Part shown: in pieces, positions 21,429 through 32,625 of the stretch
Position numbering within the stretch: the stretch's first letter is position 1
Layout: the number at the start of each line of letters is the position of its first letter
Assembly (NCBI GenBank): GCA_033239125.1
Contig: BSWB01000002.1
Span: 83,820,560-83,884,559 of the forward strand
Length of the DNA: 64,000 nt
Direction of reading: 5' to 3'
Source of the DNA: Fagopyrum homotropicum
Lineage: Eukaryota > Streptophyta > Magnoliopsida > Caryophyllales > Polygonaceae
Notes under the pieces: model-generated
Seen by the model: the letters and a program-made list of their open reading frames with translations, nothing else
Database searches by the model: none
Told to the model about the DNA's origin: nothing
Program-made: the position numbers and the translations under genes

Positions 21429-21807
21429 TTATAAGCAATGATAACTTGCATTAACTTACATAAGAATCACTATCAGCCAACAACATAACCTCAGTATGAT
21501 GAGTAAAGTAGTTATTCGAGATTGTAATGGCAGTAGAACCTATAACAGCATCAATGAGTCCATCCACGCATTCGAAAGCGAGTTATGATCAATCCAAATA
21601 TGACTCGACCCGAAAATCGAAATCCCATCACCATCCGCCATAGATCTCCAACCATAATGACTGGGCGAGCTTTGAACCATAGCATTACCAGTAGGATGAA
21701 TATTAAGACCATGAATGATGGCATTAGTGATAAATTGAACAATTATGCAAGCTCCATTCGCAATATGAACATTAACGCCACGACCATGGATCGTCTTGAA
21801 GCTGTGG

Positions 21808-21841
21808 ATCTAGATCTAGATCTAGATGTTGTTGTGTTGCT
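21808..21841 (-). repeat. Right arm of inverted repeat flanking the pectate lyase fragment
   Basis: GATCTAGATCTAGATCTAGATGTTGTTGTGTTGC is, inverted, nearly identical to 20331-20362 over about 26 bp, with one extra TAGATC unit. Similarity to pectate lyase stops exactly at this arm. Confidence 0.65.
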
Positions 21842-22140
21842 GTGCACGGGAAGACTCTTCCTTGGCTGCTGTTGTTGTGTTGTTGTGTGCCTGGAGAAGA
21901 AGATGCAGAAGGAGGTTTGTTCGTCTGGGTGCGTGCAAGAGTACGAGCCAGTTCTTCCAATGCCTGTGTGTAGATTGCAAATGTAGTGAAGAACAGATCC
22001 AACTCCAAGGCCTTCTTCACATCCATTTTCGAGGGATTCGGATCCGGTTGGGAGATCCAGATCTAAAGGGGAAGAGAGTATGGAGAGGTGGATGGAGAGA
22101 TTCGGGTTCATGGAGATGATGGGGTGGAATTAGACGGAAA
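21842..22140 (-). other. Unassigned open region next to the pectate lyase fragment
   Basis: A minus-strand frame from 22026 (MDVKKALELDLFF) runs without stop into the inverted repeat. It is Gln/Ser-rich, and no family is recognised. It may be a second captured fragment or chance coding; the sequence is GC-richer than its surroundings. Confidence 0.25.
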
Positions 22141-24060
22141 AGGGAGAAGGAAGGTAGAGGAGTCAATAGGTTAGGATTTTTGACAGTAAAAGTTAGAAGG
22201 GTACATTTACCTAATTAAAAAATTAAAAATCCTAGTTACTAACTCAAAACCCAAATAAATTAACCAAATTAGCCCAATTTTTTTTTTACTTAATTTTTGA
22301 TTTAGTAAAATATTTAATTCGAGAAAAAACGCGAGGGCGTCCGCACTATGTCGCATGTTTTGGTAAAATATATAGATTTTTTTTTTCTTTCAAAACATCA
22401 AATTCTTTTTTAAAAGAGACTAATGGATTTAAACCACTACTTTAGAAAAAATTCTATTTTTGCAATATACCCTATTACAAAAGAAACCCGTCGATTAAAA
22501 TAACGGTTTTATTTTTATGTTTTTAATACTTTTTTTGTGAAAACCTGGGTGTGTGTTTGAAAAAAGAAAAGAAAGGAAATCACAATTATTGTATTTAAAG
22601 CTGAAGAAAGAGACCCAAATTTAAAATCAGGAGTTGTAACATCTATTTCGTTATTTTGAAATACGTTCATCGTGGACCTTTGCTAATTTCTTATTGTCGA
22701 AATTAAGTATCATCAATTCTTAAACGGTAAAAGAATTGTTATCATTTAAAAATGCTAAATTGGCATTTAGGGTCTTTTACACTATAGAGTTGAAATTTAG
22801 GGCCTACCAATTATAAATTGAGAAATAGGGTTCTTACTTTACTAGAATAATTCATAAATAGGACAAAAAGTTGACAAAAGTGATGACTAATGAGTGATGA
22901 CTGATGTGAGTGCTGACTATGATACTTTTGATTGACATTTGAAGGGAATTTGTGGCAAAAAAAACGCAGCCCTCTGCCCTGTAAAAATCCGCTTACCCAA
23001 ATAATGTCACAATCATACCCAAAAATAAATTTGTCAAAGTACATAAACAAACTCGAAAACAATATACCCAATAAATGAAATATCAAATATAAAACAATAT
23101 CCATAAATTGGATAACATTTTATATTTATACACAATTTAAACATCACTTAATACAAAATCCATATCCAATTTAAATTTGTCATACCCAAAATTTTCAAAA
23201 CTCGATATTGTACACAAACATCAATATCAAATGACATTTGGTCATTACCCAAAAATTCGCTTGACATTTGATAATTATAACACATTTTGGGTAACCATAA
23301 AACATACCCACGATATCACTTTAAATATACTTAATAATAAGAAATATACTACAAAGCCAATACACGTATAAAAGCATACCCAATTTGAATTTGTCAAAAC
23401 CGAAATTTACACAAATCGATATTGTACCCAAACATCAATACCAAATGACATTTGGTTCTTGTAATACAGTTTGGATAACTATAAAACATATCCAAAAATA
23501 TCACTTTAAGCATACTCAACAATAAGAAACATACCACAAAAAAAATAAACATATACTCAATAATGAGAAAAATACTACAATTCATATTTGGGTAACGAAA
23601 ACAATGTCACCCAAAAATATTAAAACTTAAAAATTTCATCAAAATAGCTACATTAACAAAAAAATAAAAGATAAACATGTAAAAAAGATATTTAAACAAA
23701 AAATAAACATCTAATCATCATTTCAATTAAAGAAATTATTACCCCTATTTTCTAGTTTTCATATTTTTTTTTTTTTTTTTTTTTATATAAAGGCATAGTC
23801 TACAAAATATAATTTTAATGGGTAAAAACTGATTAATCAGTTTGAAACCCACATCCATGGTATACTCTTTATTTCAATTCTTCCAAAGTAGTTCCCTTTC
23901 CCGATGAAACAACCGTTGGTTATTTCGTGTGTACAATTGTTTATTATATCTAACTCCACTTGGGAGTTAGCGTTATGTATAATAATAGTAAAGAGTCTGA
24001 ATTAGCTTAACCCCTTGGATGGTTTGAATCCTCTATCTATTATTGTATTTTGAAAAAGGT
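22141..24060. other. AT-rich intergenic region with a diverged 214-bp tandem repeat
   Basis: From about 22980 to 23600 CATACCCAAA-type words recur. A clear pair of units with 214-bp spacing starts at 23166 and 23380 (CCAATTT...ATTTGTCA, GATATTGTAC, AAATGACATTTGG, ATATCACTTTAA). A T-tract lies at 23766-23784, followed by TATATAAA (about 23784). No gene is seen. Confidence 0.6.
23780..23793 (+). promoter_or_regulatory. Possible TATA box of the DUF4378-like gene
   Basis: TTTATATAAAGGC lies about 550 bp before the start codon at 24336. This is far, but a long 5' leader with the (TTC)n tract would fit. It is the best TATA match upstream on this strand. Confidence 0.3.
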
Positions 24061-24190
24061 TAACGTTAGAAAGGAGACAACAAAGGAAGGGGCAGTGTAG
24101 GGTAAGGGTGTACAGACCCAAACCCTTTCCCCGCTCCCCTGCTTTTATGTATTTCCAACTCTCTCCCTATTCCGCTGCTCTCAAGGTGGA

Positions 24191-24261
24191 TTCTCTTCTT
24201 CTTCTTCTTCTTCTTCTTCTTCTTCTTCTTCTTCTTCTTCTTCTTCTTCTTCTTCTTCTTC
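24191..24261. repeat. (TTC)n microsatellite in the 5' leader
   Basis: About 22 pure TTC/CTT repeats lie 75 bp upstream of the start codon. Such pyrimidine tracts are common in plant 5' UTRs and vary in length between individuals. Confidence 0.9.
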
Positions 24262-24335
24262 ATTATCTTTCCATAACCTGATAGCCACAGCACAAATTTT
24301 CAGAGATCCACCAAAAGCGTGACTGACTCAACATA

Positions 24336-26377
24336 ATGGGAAGAGAATGGTATCAATGGGGTCCAAGATCCACCAAAAATAGACCAAAGTCTTCCGGCAG
24401 GGCAAACCCTGAGATGGTGGCTGCCGCTGCGGCCGCCTCTGGATGTATGGGGCTTGTCTCCCATCTCTTTGATTTTCATCACTTGCACCAGACTAACCCC
24501 GACCACCATCATCCTTTTAACTCTTCTTCCGTCAAAGGTATTTATAATAACCTAAAAGTAAGATACAATCTTAATTACTCTCCATTTCTTTCCTCTTTCG
24601 ATCTCAAATTTGTGAGCTCTTTAGGACCGAGGAACAGCCTGGAAACAACAACTGCTTCATCAGCGGAGGCAGAGCAAGATGAAGATGACAACCTGTGTAT
24701 CCCAGTAAGCCAAAAAAAAAAAACCTTTTCTAAAAAGCATTCCTCTTTCGATTAGTTATATTACATACTTATAGCAACTTTTTTTTTTTTTTTTTTTTTT
24801 TTTTTGTGAAAAATATACAGACGGGTATTCATGTAAATACAGGGAGAAGGGACACTGTGCTCTTGCGATCCCAATCTACAGATTACAAAGCAGAGACCTC
24901 AGCAACTCCTGTATGTGACTGCACCTCGTCTTTCAATGCAACTATTATTGGAAGGAAAAGAAAAACCCAACTAATTTTTGAATTTGAAACGGGTAAAAAT
25001 GCAGTTGAGCTCAAGTAGGAGGGATACAAAGCTACTGAGAATCAGAGCACCGAGGCCCAAAGCAGGGGACGAACAGGGGAGCTTCTCCTCCACGAACAAT
25101 GACATCATCAGCATTTCACCTGCAGGAGCTAGGACTCCAAATGTAGTCGCTAGGCTGATGGGGCTTGACCTAATCCCTGAATCCTACACTCAAACATCAT
25201 CCAACGCTGCCCATATTTCTCACTCCCCGAGATATGAAGGTGGTAGGAGATCCGATGCAGACAGTTACAGCTACAATAACAGGAGACTGTCCCTCCAGAT
25301 CAACAAGGAGAATCGGTGTCTTGTTGAGCTTTCCAGGCATTCTTGCTCGGAGATTAATACCAAGAGGGATTTGGGGTTGGAAGATGAGAGCATGATTAGT
25401 AGAAGCCCAAGCTACTACGCCAGGCAGATAATTAAGCAGGTGAAGGAGAGTGTGATGAGGAGAAGATTTGGTGCTGATATCACTAACAAAACAGGGGATT
25501 TCAATCCCTTTTTCATAAAGGGGAAAACTCCTCAACCGCTACTTGATCAACCGCCAGTGGCGACTATGAAGCCGGAAGAGAGGCAAGTTCAGCCATCGAA
25601 AATGAGAACACCCAGCGAGGGAAGAGCACTTTCGCGGATGAACAGGAAGGAAGAGCAGTTTGTCCGCGCGACAACCAAGCCAAGTCATGTCTCCGACAAG
25701 AAGACCAAAACGACGCCGTTGTCTAGCGAGCTGCTGCTTCCATTCAACAGAAAGCCATTACAGGTAACTATATACCATATCAGATTCGGAAAATCTTGTT
25801 TTAGTAAAGTATCTAATTATTCCATGTTAAACTTTATGGTTAGGGACCAAAGAAGAAGGCTAAACAAGTTTCACATCCAGCACCAACGCCGCCGGCAAGA
25901 ACCGATATTAGATCAGAGTTCAACTACGTCAGCCAAGCCCTAAAGCGGGCCGGAATCATCAACGGGGACACTCTCAGCTCCCACCCACTCGACCCTTCCA
26001 TCTTCCAGTTAATGGAGGAAGCCGATAATGAGGAGCTGAGCCCAAAATGCAACCGGAGGCTCATGTTCGACCTCGTTGATGAGATCCTGACCCACATCAT
26101 GAGGCCTCCAAAATTAGGGTGGGCCCAATTGCATGGGTTCCAGGTGACGAGGATGGTCTGGAGCATGGTGAAGGACTTCCCCAGGGCGCATTGCACTATT
26201 CTGCAGGATATTGATGAGCTCGTTCAGATGGACTTGTCTGGCTTTGCGGCTGGGGATGTCGAACAAGATGACGTAGTCGCCCAGATTGAAAGGGAGATCG
26301 TCCAAGCGCTACTGGCTGATACTACGCAGCTTCTAGGTGCTCACATAACGGCTAATTTATCTCCTTCTCATATATAA
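24336..26377 (+). CDS. LONGIFOLIA/TRM-like (DUF4378-related) protein, five exons
   Basis: This is the only convincing host gene. Exons 24336-24537, 24625-24704, 24821-24910, 25005-25763 and 25844-26377 join with GT-AG borders in one frame: 1665 nt, 554 residues. The N-terminus MGREWYQWGP and the His-rich LFDFHHLHQ (about residue 50) are typical of this plant family. VARLMGLD (172-179) is the conserved motif of LONGIFOLIA/TRM-type proteins, and SYYARQIIKQVKESV (260-274) follows. The C-terminal part (about 420-550: LMEEADNEE, CNRRLMFDLVDEIL, VVAQIEREIVQALL) matches the DUF4378-type end. Relatives bind the TON1/PP2A complex at microtubules and shape cell elongation or division; that role is inferred here. 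The 87-bp first intron keeps the frame open, so intron retention would still be readable. Exons 3 and 4 begin alike (GRRDTVLL, SRRDTKLL). It is shorter than many relatives. Confidence 0.85.
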
Positions 26378-27559
26378 ATTCAAATTATACATATTTAAAG
26401 TTTGGTGCACTAAAAACAAGATTTGATGCAAAAATTAAAATAAAATAAATACTCTGACACGTGACCCGGAGTTCCACCGGAAATTTGAATGACAACGTCA
26501 AATTTATTACCAGTGGCAAGAGCTTGCTCAATTTCAATACTTTATTAACTGCCATGTTAATTTTCTGATAATGTATAATTGTATATAGTCACGTTAGCAG
26601 CTTGACGAACCGGCCAAACCATCACTTTGCAAACCGCGAGTACGGTTCTTCCCGTAACGGTTTATCTTCGTTGGTGGCGGTAGGGGAGGCGACTTTTGTC
26701 ACAGTACTAATCTTTTTATATTATCAATTACAAGTTAAAAACAAAACTTTATATATAAATATTGAAAAATGACTCCCATAATTTTTTTTATAACGTGTTC
26801 TACACTAAAACTCGCGCTGATTATATTACATTCGATGTATTTTAACAGTGATAAAATAACAAATACAAAATAGAAGAACAAAGTAGATTAATGACTCGAT
26901 GAAATCTTAGTTATATAGTGGGCCAGTTGGAAAAAAATATATATTTGGGAGCATCATGGATACACTCGGCACGCACACTCGTATTGCAAATGGTTCCGAC
27001 TTTTACCTACTTAAATTCTTGGCACATTAGTCCACCCTCATTTTAATAGATAGAGACACCCGCGCACTCGCATTGCAATGCGTCCGGGAGACACACTCGC
27101 AGTATTAGCGTGTTGCCTCATTCCGTCTGACCGAATAGGAATCCCGTATTTAAATTGTTCCAGCTACGCCGTCAAATCTACTTCTGCCGCTCTATGCAAA
27201 ACCTCCGCAAGCAGAAATAATAATTTGATGCCACCTCACCTTCATGATTCACTCACCCCACCGTTTAGTTTATTCCTTTGGTGACCTCAAGTTCATCTAC
27301 TCCTAACCTCGTCATTCTTCCCTGCGATTTACTCCGAACAATCTCAAATTCGTTCCCCCTGTATTATCTTTCGGTAGAATCCGTGTCGCTCACATGTCTC
27401 CACCTCCTTTGCTAAACATTTTAATTTATTTTGCGTAGTTTATTTTAACGCCCTCGACATCCATTAGTTGGAAGATCGTCCTTCTCAACCAAGCTGCTGG
27501 TTAATTCATAGATGTGGAGAAAAAATGCCTACTCTCATGCATATCATGATTTCAGCTAC
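26378..27559. other. Intergenic region downstream of the host gene
   Basis: AT-rich noncoding DNA. The 3' UTR of the gene should lie in the first few hundred bases, but no clear poly(A) signal stands out. Two related CACACTCGTATTGCAA / GCACTCGCATTGCAA words occur at about 26973 and 27062. Nothing else is supported. Confidence 0.4.
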
Positions 27560-27824
27560 AAACCTCACATAATAAACCAAATGAGCACCCCCTGGCGCTA
27601 CGTCACTCCAAACAACATGTACAAAGAAACATAAATAAACAAAGATCATGACCAACAACTAAAAGCCAAACAAACATGGCTAAACTCTAAGAAAAAACAT
27701 CCCCTACATAGTCCGGAAAGGCCTCATGTAAAAGCCTAAAGACATGAACCTTTACAAGCCGAGTGATCACTTCCTCCGGGATTCTATTGTTCTCGAACAT
27801 GAGAGAATTACGTGCATGCCATAC
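27560..27824 (-). pseudogene. LINE 3' end fragment
   Basis: The minus strand reads VWHARNSLMFENNRIPEEV and on to YVGDVFS, then a stop. This matches the tail after the zinc-binding RT domain of plant L1-type LINEs (W-x-A-R-N-x-x-x-F-E). The following AT-rich stretch would be its 3' UTR. It abuts Athila RNase H sequence at about 27825. The piece is short, so the call is moderate. Confidence 0.5.
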
Positions 27825-28210
27825 GTAAGATCATCTTTCTCAGTAAACGTGGGTGGTAGGTGGCTTAGATGATCAACCATTAAATTTTCCGAACCCTTCT
27901 TGTCCCAGATCTCTAAGTCAAATTCTTGGATTAGAAGGATCCAATGGATAAGGCGAGGCTTGACATCCTTCTTGGTGAGGAGATACCGGATCGCAACATG
28001 ATCGGTATATACAATACCCTTCGATCCCGCTAGATAGGAACATAACTTTTCGAAGGCATAAACAACCACTAGGAGCTCCTTCTTGGTGGTTGGATAGATT
28101 AATTGAGCCTCATCTAGCATCTTGCTAGTATAGTACATGACATGTGTGAGTCCGTCCTTCTTTTGGCCAAGTACGGTCCTAACCACAACATCACTCGCAT
28201 CACACATCAC
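27825..28210 (-). pseudogene. Athila RNase H fragment H
   Basis: The minus strand reads MMCDASDVVVRTVLGQKK, YYTSKMLDEAQ, TTKKELLVVVYAFEK, YTDHVAIRYLL and HLSHLPP: the RNase H region between RT and integrase of Athila pol. The right edge (28210) abuts an Athila LTR end (TGTTCGC at 28211), so a second Athila inserted here. The left edge joins the LINE piece. Confidence 0.85.
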
Positions 28211-28840
28211 TGTTCGCTCTCAAACGTGTTTGAATATGAACGAGAATAAGTCTTCAATTTATATAAAAAATAAAGCATATAAGCGAACCCGTAATGTACG
28301 GATCAATCGCAATAAAGACAAATATTCCAGGGTCGATCACAAACTGTGGTGAAACCAAATAGTAATATATCTAGATAGACAAAATACAAATATCAAATAA
28401 CGGAAAAGATGAAAAGTAATGATATGAATATATGTAATAATCGGAAAAGTGCAGATTCTAGAGATCATGGTAACCAATTGTGATTTTCGATTCAAGACTT
28501 CTAAAGATCTATGAACAAAGCGGGTTGCAAAGGAAATGTGTTTTTAAGGTACGAAAGATTATGGGGGAGGTCTCACTATCCACTATCCCAACCAAATCTC
28601 CTATCACCGGGTAAGTCCAAAGGATCTAAGGAAATGAACTATAATCTCAAACCAACCACTCAACCTAATGAAATAGAACTAACCTTTACCGGATAAGTCT
28701 CAAGCTTACTCACAAAGGCAATAAGAAGGCACACTTAAACCTAATAAAGGATAAACCTTTATTACCTAGAACTCGTCATCTTTGGCAACCAAGAAAGGGA
28801 ATCACCGGGTAAGTCTCTTCCCAGGCTTGGGTATAAGCTT
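28211..28840 (-). repeat. Athila-type LTR fragment G (3' portion, minus)
   Basis: It starts TGTTCGCTC like the minus-strand ends of LTRs B and C. It includes GCGAACCCGTAATGTACGGATC, as in those LTRs, and three CCGGGTAAGTC motifs as in A and I. It is cut at 28840 by the LTR of chromovirus D, so D inserted into it. The rest of this LTR is not seen. Confidence 0.75.
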
Positions 28841-30935
28841 TGTAACACCCCGATTTTGCGGGACTCGGGATGCTACGGGCGAGACCTCACAATGGGTCCC
28901 GACCCTTAGCTTGACAACAATTTCATCGGACCTTTCCAACAGCGCACAAATAAAGGCAAAACTCAAGACGTTTATAATGCATGTGAGAGAAACGGAAATG
29001 TAAAGATACAAGGTGGAAACTCAACCGAGTCCTCAAAACGACGCAAACTCCGAACAAAAATCCGAAACCATACAACAATATCCAATATCCAAAAACATAA
29101 CGAAATAACCCAAAAACGTTCCCGTCCTATAATGTACGGAGACCCACAATTGTCCACTCCTCCACCTCACTCGACAACGTCCCTAACCTGCAGGGCATCT
29201 ACACAAATGGTTTAAAATTGTTAGCTCATATTCGAAGCATTAGAATCAAGGTGTAAGGTATAACCACACGGAAATCATCATAACACACTCCAAGGCACAC
29301 AAATCTGGTTTATTACCTTTTTTTATTATTAAGTCATATCCCGTTCTAATTCAACTTAGGTTTGTGACACGAGAATTACCTTGATCTCGCCTCGGTCCCT
29401 ACTTACCGGCAAGGAATGGTACTGATGTATCCGACCGTCTACCCGCACGGGCTAGTCAGTGAGAACCTCCCAGCCCTCGCAAGGGCTAGGCAGTGATGTC
29501 ACCGCCCGTTATCATACACTTGGGCTAATAATATATAAAGTCGGTGGTCCTATTACCGGTTTAGTTATTGATAACATATACAATAACACACACACACCAC
29601 CAAACACACATAAATGCTAATACGTGAAATACGAGCTAAGTACGTCCGGAGACTTACTTCGCCTCAACTCTCAACTCACAACACTCTAGCTTCCCTTGGG
29701 AAGAAGCCCACAACCTGTTCACAAGAAGATACGTATCAACACATGCTCACACTCAAGAAGTCTTAGACTTCACTCTAGTGATATAAGCAAGATCACCTAA
29801 CCCTCAAGCTAGGAACGCATCCTAGAATCCAATATACTCACCACACTCTCAGCACATGATATCAACTCATAACAGGCCACTATCTCACAAGATCAAAAGC
29901 CGCAGCCAAAGAGGAACATACTATCCTAGGAAGTCCATCATGCGCAACATACTCAAAACCATTAACTACATCGAGCCTTAAGGGCTCCTAGGTTTTCAAC
30001 CACTAGATGGCATTCTCAATCTACTCTAGGTCCATCCTAGGCATGTTACTATCAAGATATAACCTCAAAGCTAAGGAAGGAACGAAGAGAAAGGGAGAAG
30101 AGGAGCCTACTGACGAAGAAACACAACCGCGGAGTCAAGATGGCACCCTTACGAAACCCAATCACCGCCCCTGCGGCCTCCTGGCGCCGCCCCTGCGTCC
30201 CAGCGCCGCCCTGCGTCCCGGCACCGCCCCTGCGTCCCGGCGCCGCTCCTGCGGTGGCTTGAGCCGCCCATGCGGTGGCCTATATCCGCCGCTGTGCCTC
30301 TGATGATCCGCCCCCGCGGTCGAATAGCAGAAGGTCGTCTTCTTCGTCTTCGACTGTGGATCCTAGGCTCCAATGTCCTCCTCTTCTTGCTAGGTCTTCT
30401 CCAAACACCAACCACTGATCTTAGACTCCTCTCCACGACCTAAACGAACTAAGAAAACGTGCATGCAAAGGATTCAACAAGGTCTCTCTTCAAAAGCTTC
30501 CTCAATAGCCATGGAGGAGAAGAGAAGAATGGGAAAGGAAAACAACAAGAAAGGAGAAGAGGGAAGGAAGGAAGCTTACCAAAACAGAACCAAGGCTCCC
30601 CAATGTTGCAGATCACTAGCCAAGAGCTCCAAGGAGAAGGAAGATGAAAGAGCACAAGAGGAAGAGTGAAGAAGTAAGAGCGTGAAATCAAAAGTGAGGA
30701 GAGAGGGAGAGTTTGGGTTAAAAGGTGGGAGGGAAACAAGGGGTCAACTGACCACTTGTCACCTCAGTTAGGAACGAGGGATCGGAAAGCGAAAAGGGGA
30801 AAACGAAGGGTCGGCACGTGATTTTGGAAATAAATCCCGGTACTTAGCACCTCGTGCCTACGGGAAAACTGAGCCACTAACTCGGAAAGGTCGATAAAAC
30901 GCTCTCAAGCCGGAATAGAAATTCCGGATGTTACA
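28841..30935 (-). repeat. Chromovirus D 3' LTR (minus)
   Basis: The ends are TGTAACACCCC on plus at 28841 and ...GGATGTTACA at 30935; minus sense starts TGTAACATCCGGAATTTC. A polypurine tract adjoins at 30936 and integrase/chromodomain sequence follows, so this is the 3' LTR of a minus-strand element (2095 bp). It holds a GC-rich minisatellite at about 30160-30320 built on GCAGGGGCGG (minus sense). Confidence 0.85.
30160..30320. repeat. GC-rich minisatellite in LTR D
   Basis: Units of about 21 bp, (A/C)CGCAGGGGCGGYGC in minus sense, repeat about six times with variation. Arg/Pro-rich frames here are artefacts of this repeat. A similar GCAGGGGCGG word recurs in LTR E and in the solo LTR inside Athila B. 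Confidence 0.7.
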
Positions 30936-30956
30936 ACTAACCCCCTTAAAAATAAG
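30936..30956 (-). promoter_or_regulatory. Chromovirus D polypurine tract
   Basis: In minus sense the sequence TTTTTAAGGGGGTTAGT runs directly into the LTR start TGTAACATCC. This is the usual plus-strand primer site of Tekay/Del-like chromoviruses. Confidence 0.7.
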
Positions 30957-31101
30957 TTTCGTCCCCGAAACTTGCTAAACGCAGCATTCTCGGCTAAATA
31001 CGTCTCGTAACCACGCGGAACTCATAAAAACGTTAGATATCGGCCCTAAACCAAGTCTACGTATAAAAATCACATCAAGATCTCGTAAGGTACACATATA
31101 C

Positions 31102-31716
31102 TTATACGAGCTCACATAACACGTCATGACATAAACACATAGCACAAACAAGGGAAGATCTCGGGACTAACCCGATGGTCCTATATATCGATGTCGCTAA
31201 ACGTGCGTAAAACTCGGGATAGTTCCTCCGGATACTATCCTCTGTCTCCCATGTATCCTCATCGGCTCCTCGCCTCAACCATTGCACTGTCAACATCGGT
31301 ATCTCCTTCGATCAAAGGCGCCTCATACTCCGCTCTAAAACCGCTATCAAATGCTCCGCAAAAGTATGGTCCGGCTCGACCACTAGGTCCTCATGGCTAA
31401 TGATGTGCCTCGGGTCACGGATGTACTCTCTCAGCTGAGATACATGAAATACCGGATGTATACCCTCCAACCGCGGTGGCAATGCTAACTTGTATGCCAC
31501 CTCACCGACTCTCTCCACTATCTCGAATGGACCGACATATCGGGGGCTTAACTTCCCCTTAATGTCGAATAGCCTGATGCCCTGCTTCGGTAATACCCTT
31601 AACCACACCTGAGCTCCTACTCTGAACTCTAGGGGCTTACGCCTCCTATCCGCATATGACCTCTGACGGCTGTGTGCAGCCAACATCCTCTCTCGGATCA
31701 AAGCGACTCTAGCCAT
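31102..31716 (-). pseudogene. Chromovirus D integrase C-terminus and chromodomain
   Basis: Minus-strand reading gives the integrase tail KLSPRYVGPFEIVERVG and PVFHVSQLREYI (31312-31716). In a second frame follows WLRRGADEDTWETED..RNYPEFY (31102-31296), the end of a chromodomain. Chromodomains steer integration of this lineage to marked chromatin. The two parts are in different frames, so at least one shift separates them. This assigns D to the Tekay/Del-type chromoviruses. Confidence 0.85.
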
Positions 31717-32625
31717 GTCATCATGTACCTGATTTGGAGCTACAACGCTATAACTCCCCGGCTCGTCCCAACATAAAGGAGTACGTCATCTCCGTCCATA
31801 CAATGCCTCATAAGGTGCCATCCCAATCGATGCGTTCCAGTTGTTATTATATGAAAACTCCACCAACGGGAGGTGGTCTGGCCATACTTTCCACCAATCT
31901 AGCACACATGCTCGCAACATGTTCTCTAAGGTTTGAATAGTCTGCTCGGACTGGCCGTCACTCTGTGGATAGTATGCGGTGGTGAAATGAAGACTCGAAC
32001 CTAGGGCGGCGTGTACCTACTGCCAGAACCTCGAGTTAAACCGCCCGTCCCTATCCGAGGTGATAGTCCTCGGCACTCCATGTAATCTCACAATCTGGCA
32101 AGTAAACTCCTAGGCTAGACGACTCACCGGCCACGTTTCCCAAATAAGGATGAAACACGCGGTCTTCGTCAATCGATCTACTACTACCCATATTGCATCG
32201 AAGCTCCTACTCGGTCTCAACCCGGTAACGAAATCCATGGATATATCCTCCCACTTCCACTGCGGCACGGGCAGTGGATGAAGCTCTTCTCCGTGTCTTT
32301 GGTGCTCGATCTTGACCCGCTGGCAGGTCGCGCATCGGGCCACATATCTAGCTACATCGGGCTTGAGCCTGCCCCACCAATAAGATCTCCTGATATCTTT
32401 GTACATCTTGCTCGTGCCTGAATACACCGAGTAAGGTAGAGAATGTGCCTCATGCAAAATCCGCTCTCTCAACTCCTGATTTGATGGTACACAAATAAAC
32501 CATGGCGTCTCAATACCCCGTCTGCCCCTACGGTAAACTACGGTGCCTCACCTCGGGACATCATGTCCCTAGTCCTCATCAAAATAGGACATCCCTCCTG
32601 CTTCTGCGGGATCTGTCAAGACAAG
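31717..32625 (-). pseudogene. Chromovirus D integrase core (broken)
   Basis: The zinc finger H-x-H and C-x2-C region (HEAHSLPYSVYSG, CATCQRVK) and the start of the catalytic core (ISMDFVTGL) are readable at 32110-32472. The rest of the core (31717-32109) is recognisable only in pieces with stops. It is not functional. Confidence 0.8.

Larger units (their letters stand above)
20363..21806 (-). pseudogene. Pectate lyase gene fragment, frameshifted and split by a MITE
   Basis: On the minus strand the middle of a plant pectate lyase (family PL1) is readable: SFKTIHGRGVNVHIANGA, HGLNIHPTGNAM, MADGDGISIFGSSHIWIDH, then AITISNNYFTHHTEVMLL, MQVIIAYN, HFGEGLIQRM, and after an 89-bp GT-AG intron (about 20429-20517) CRHGYFHVVNNDYTHWKMYAI. 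Pectate lyases cut cell-wall pectin. Signal peptide and both ends of the enzyme are missing. One base is lost after LSN (shifting to VDGLIDAVIG), several residues are lost after SDSY, and an 872-bp MITE interrupts codons for AY|N. It is flanked by inverted repeats, which suggests capture by a transposon. It is not functional. Confidence 0.88.

Noticed and set aside
21167..21451. Minus-strand frame with a long Leu run
   Set aside because: It is translated (TAA)n microsatellite plus a few true pectate lyase residues at its start.
22811..23585. Minus-strand frames in AT-rich DNA
   Set aside because: They lie in the diverged tandem repeat and show only low-complexity composition.
24066..24293. 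Minus-strand frame with a poly-Lys run
   Set aside because: It is the (TTC)n tract in the 5' leader of the host gene, read on the wrong strand.
30007..30436. Arg/Pro-rich frames on both strands
   Set aside because: They follow the GC-rich minisatellite of LTR D; no conserved domain and no start context.
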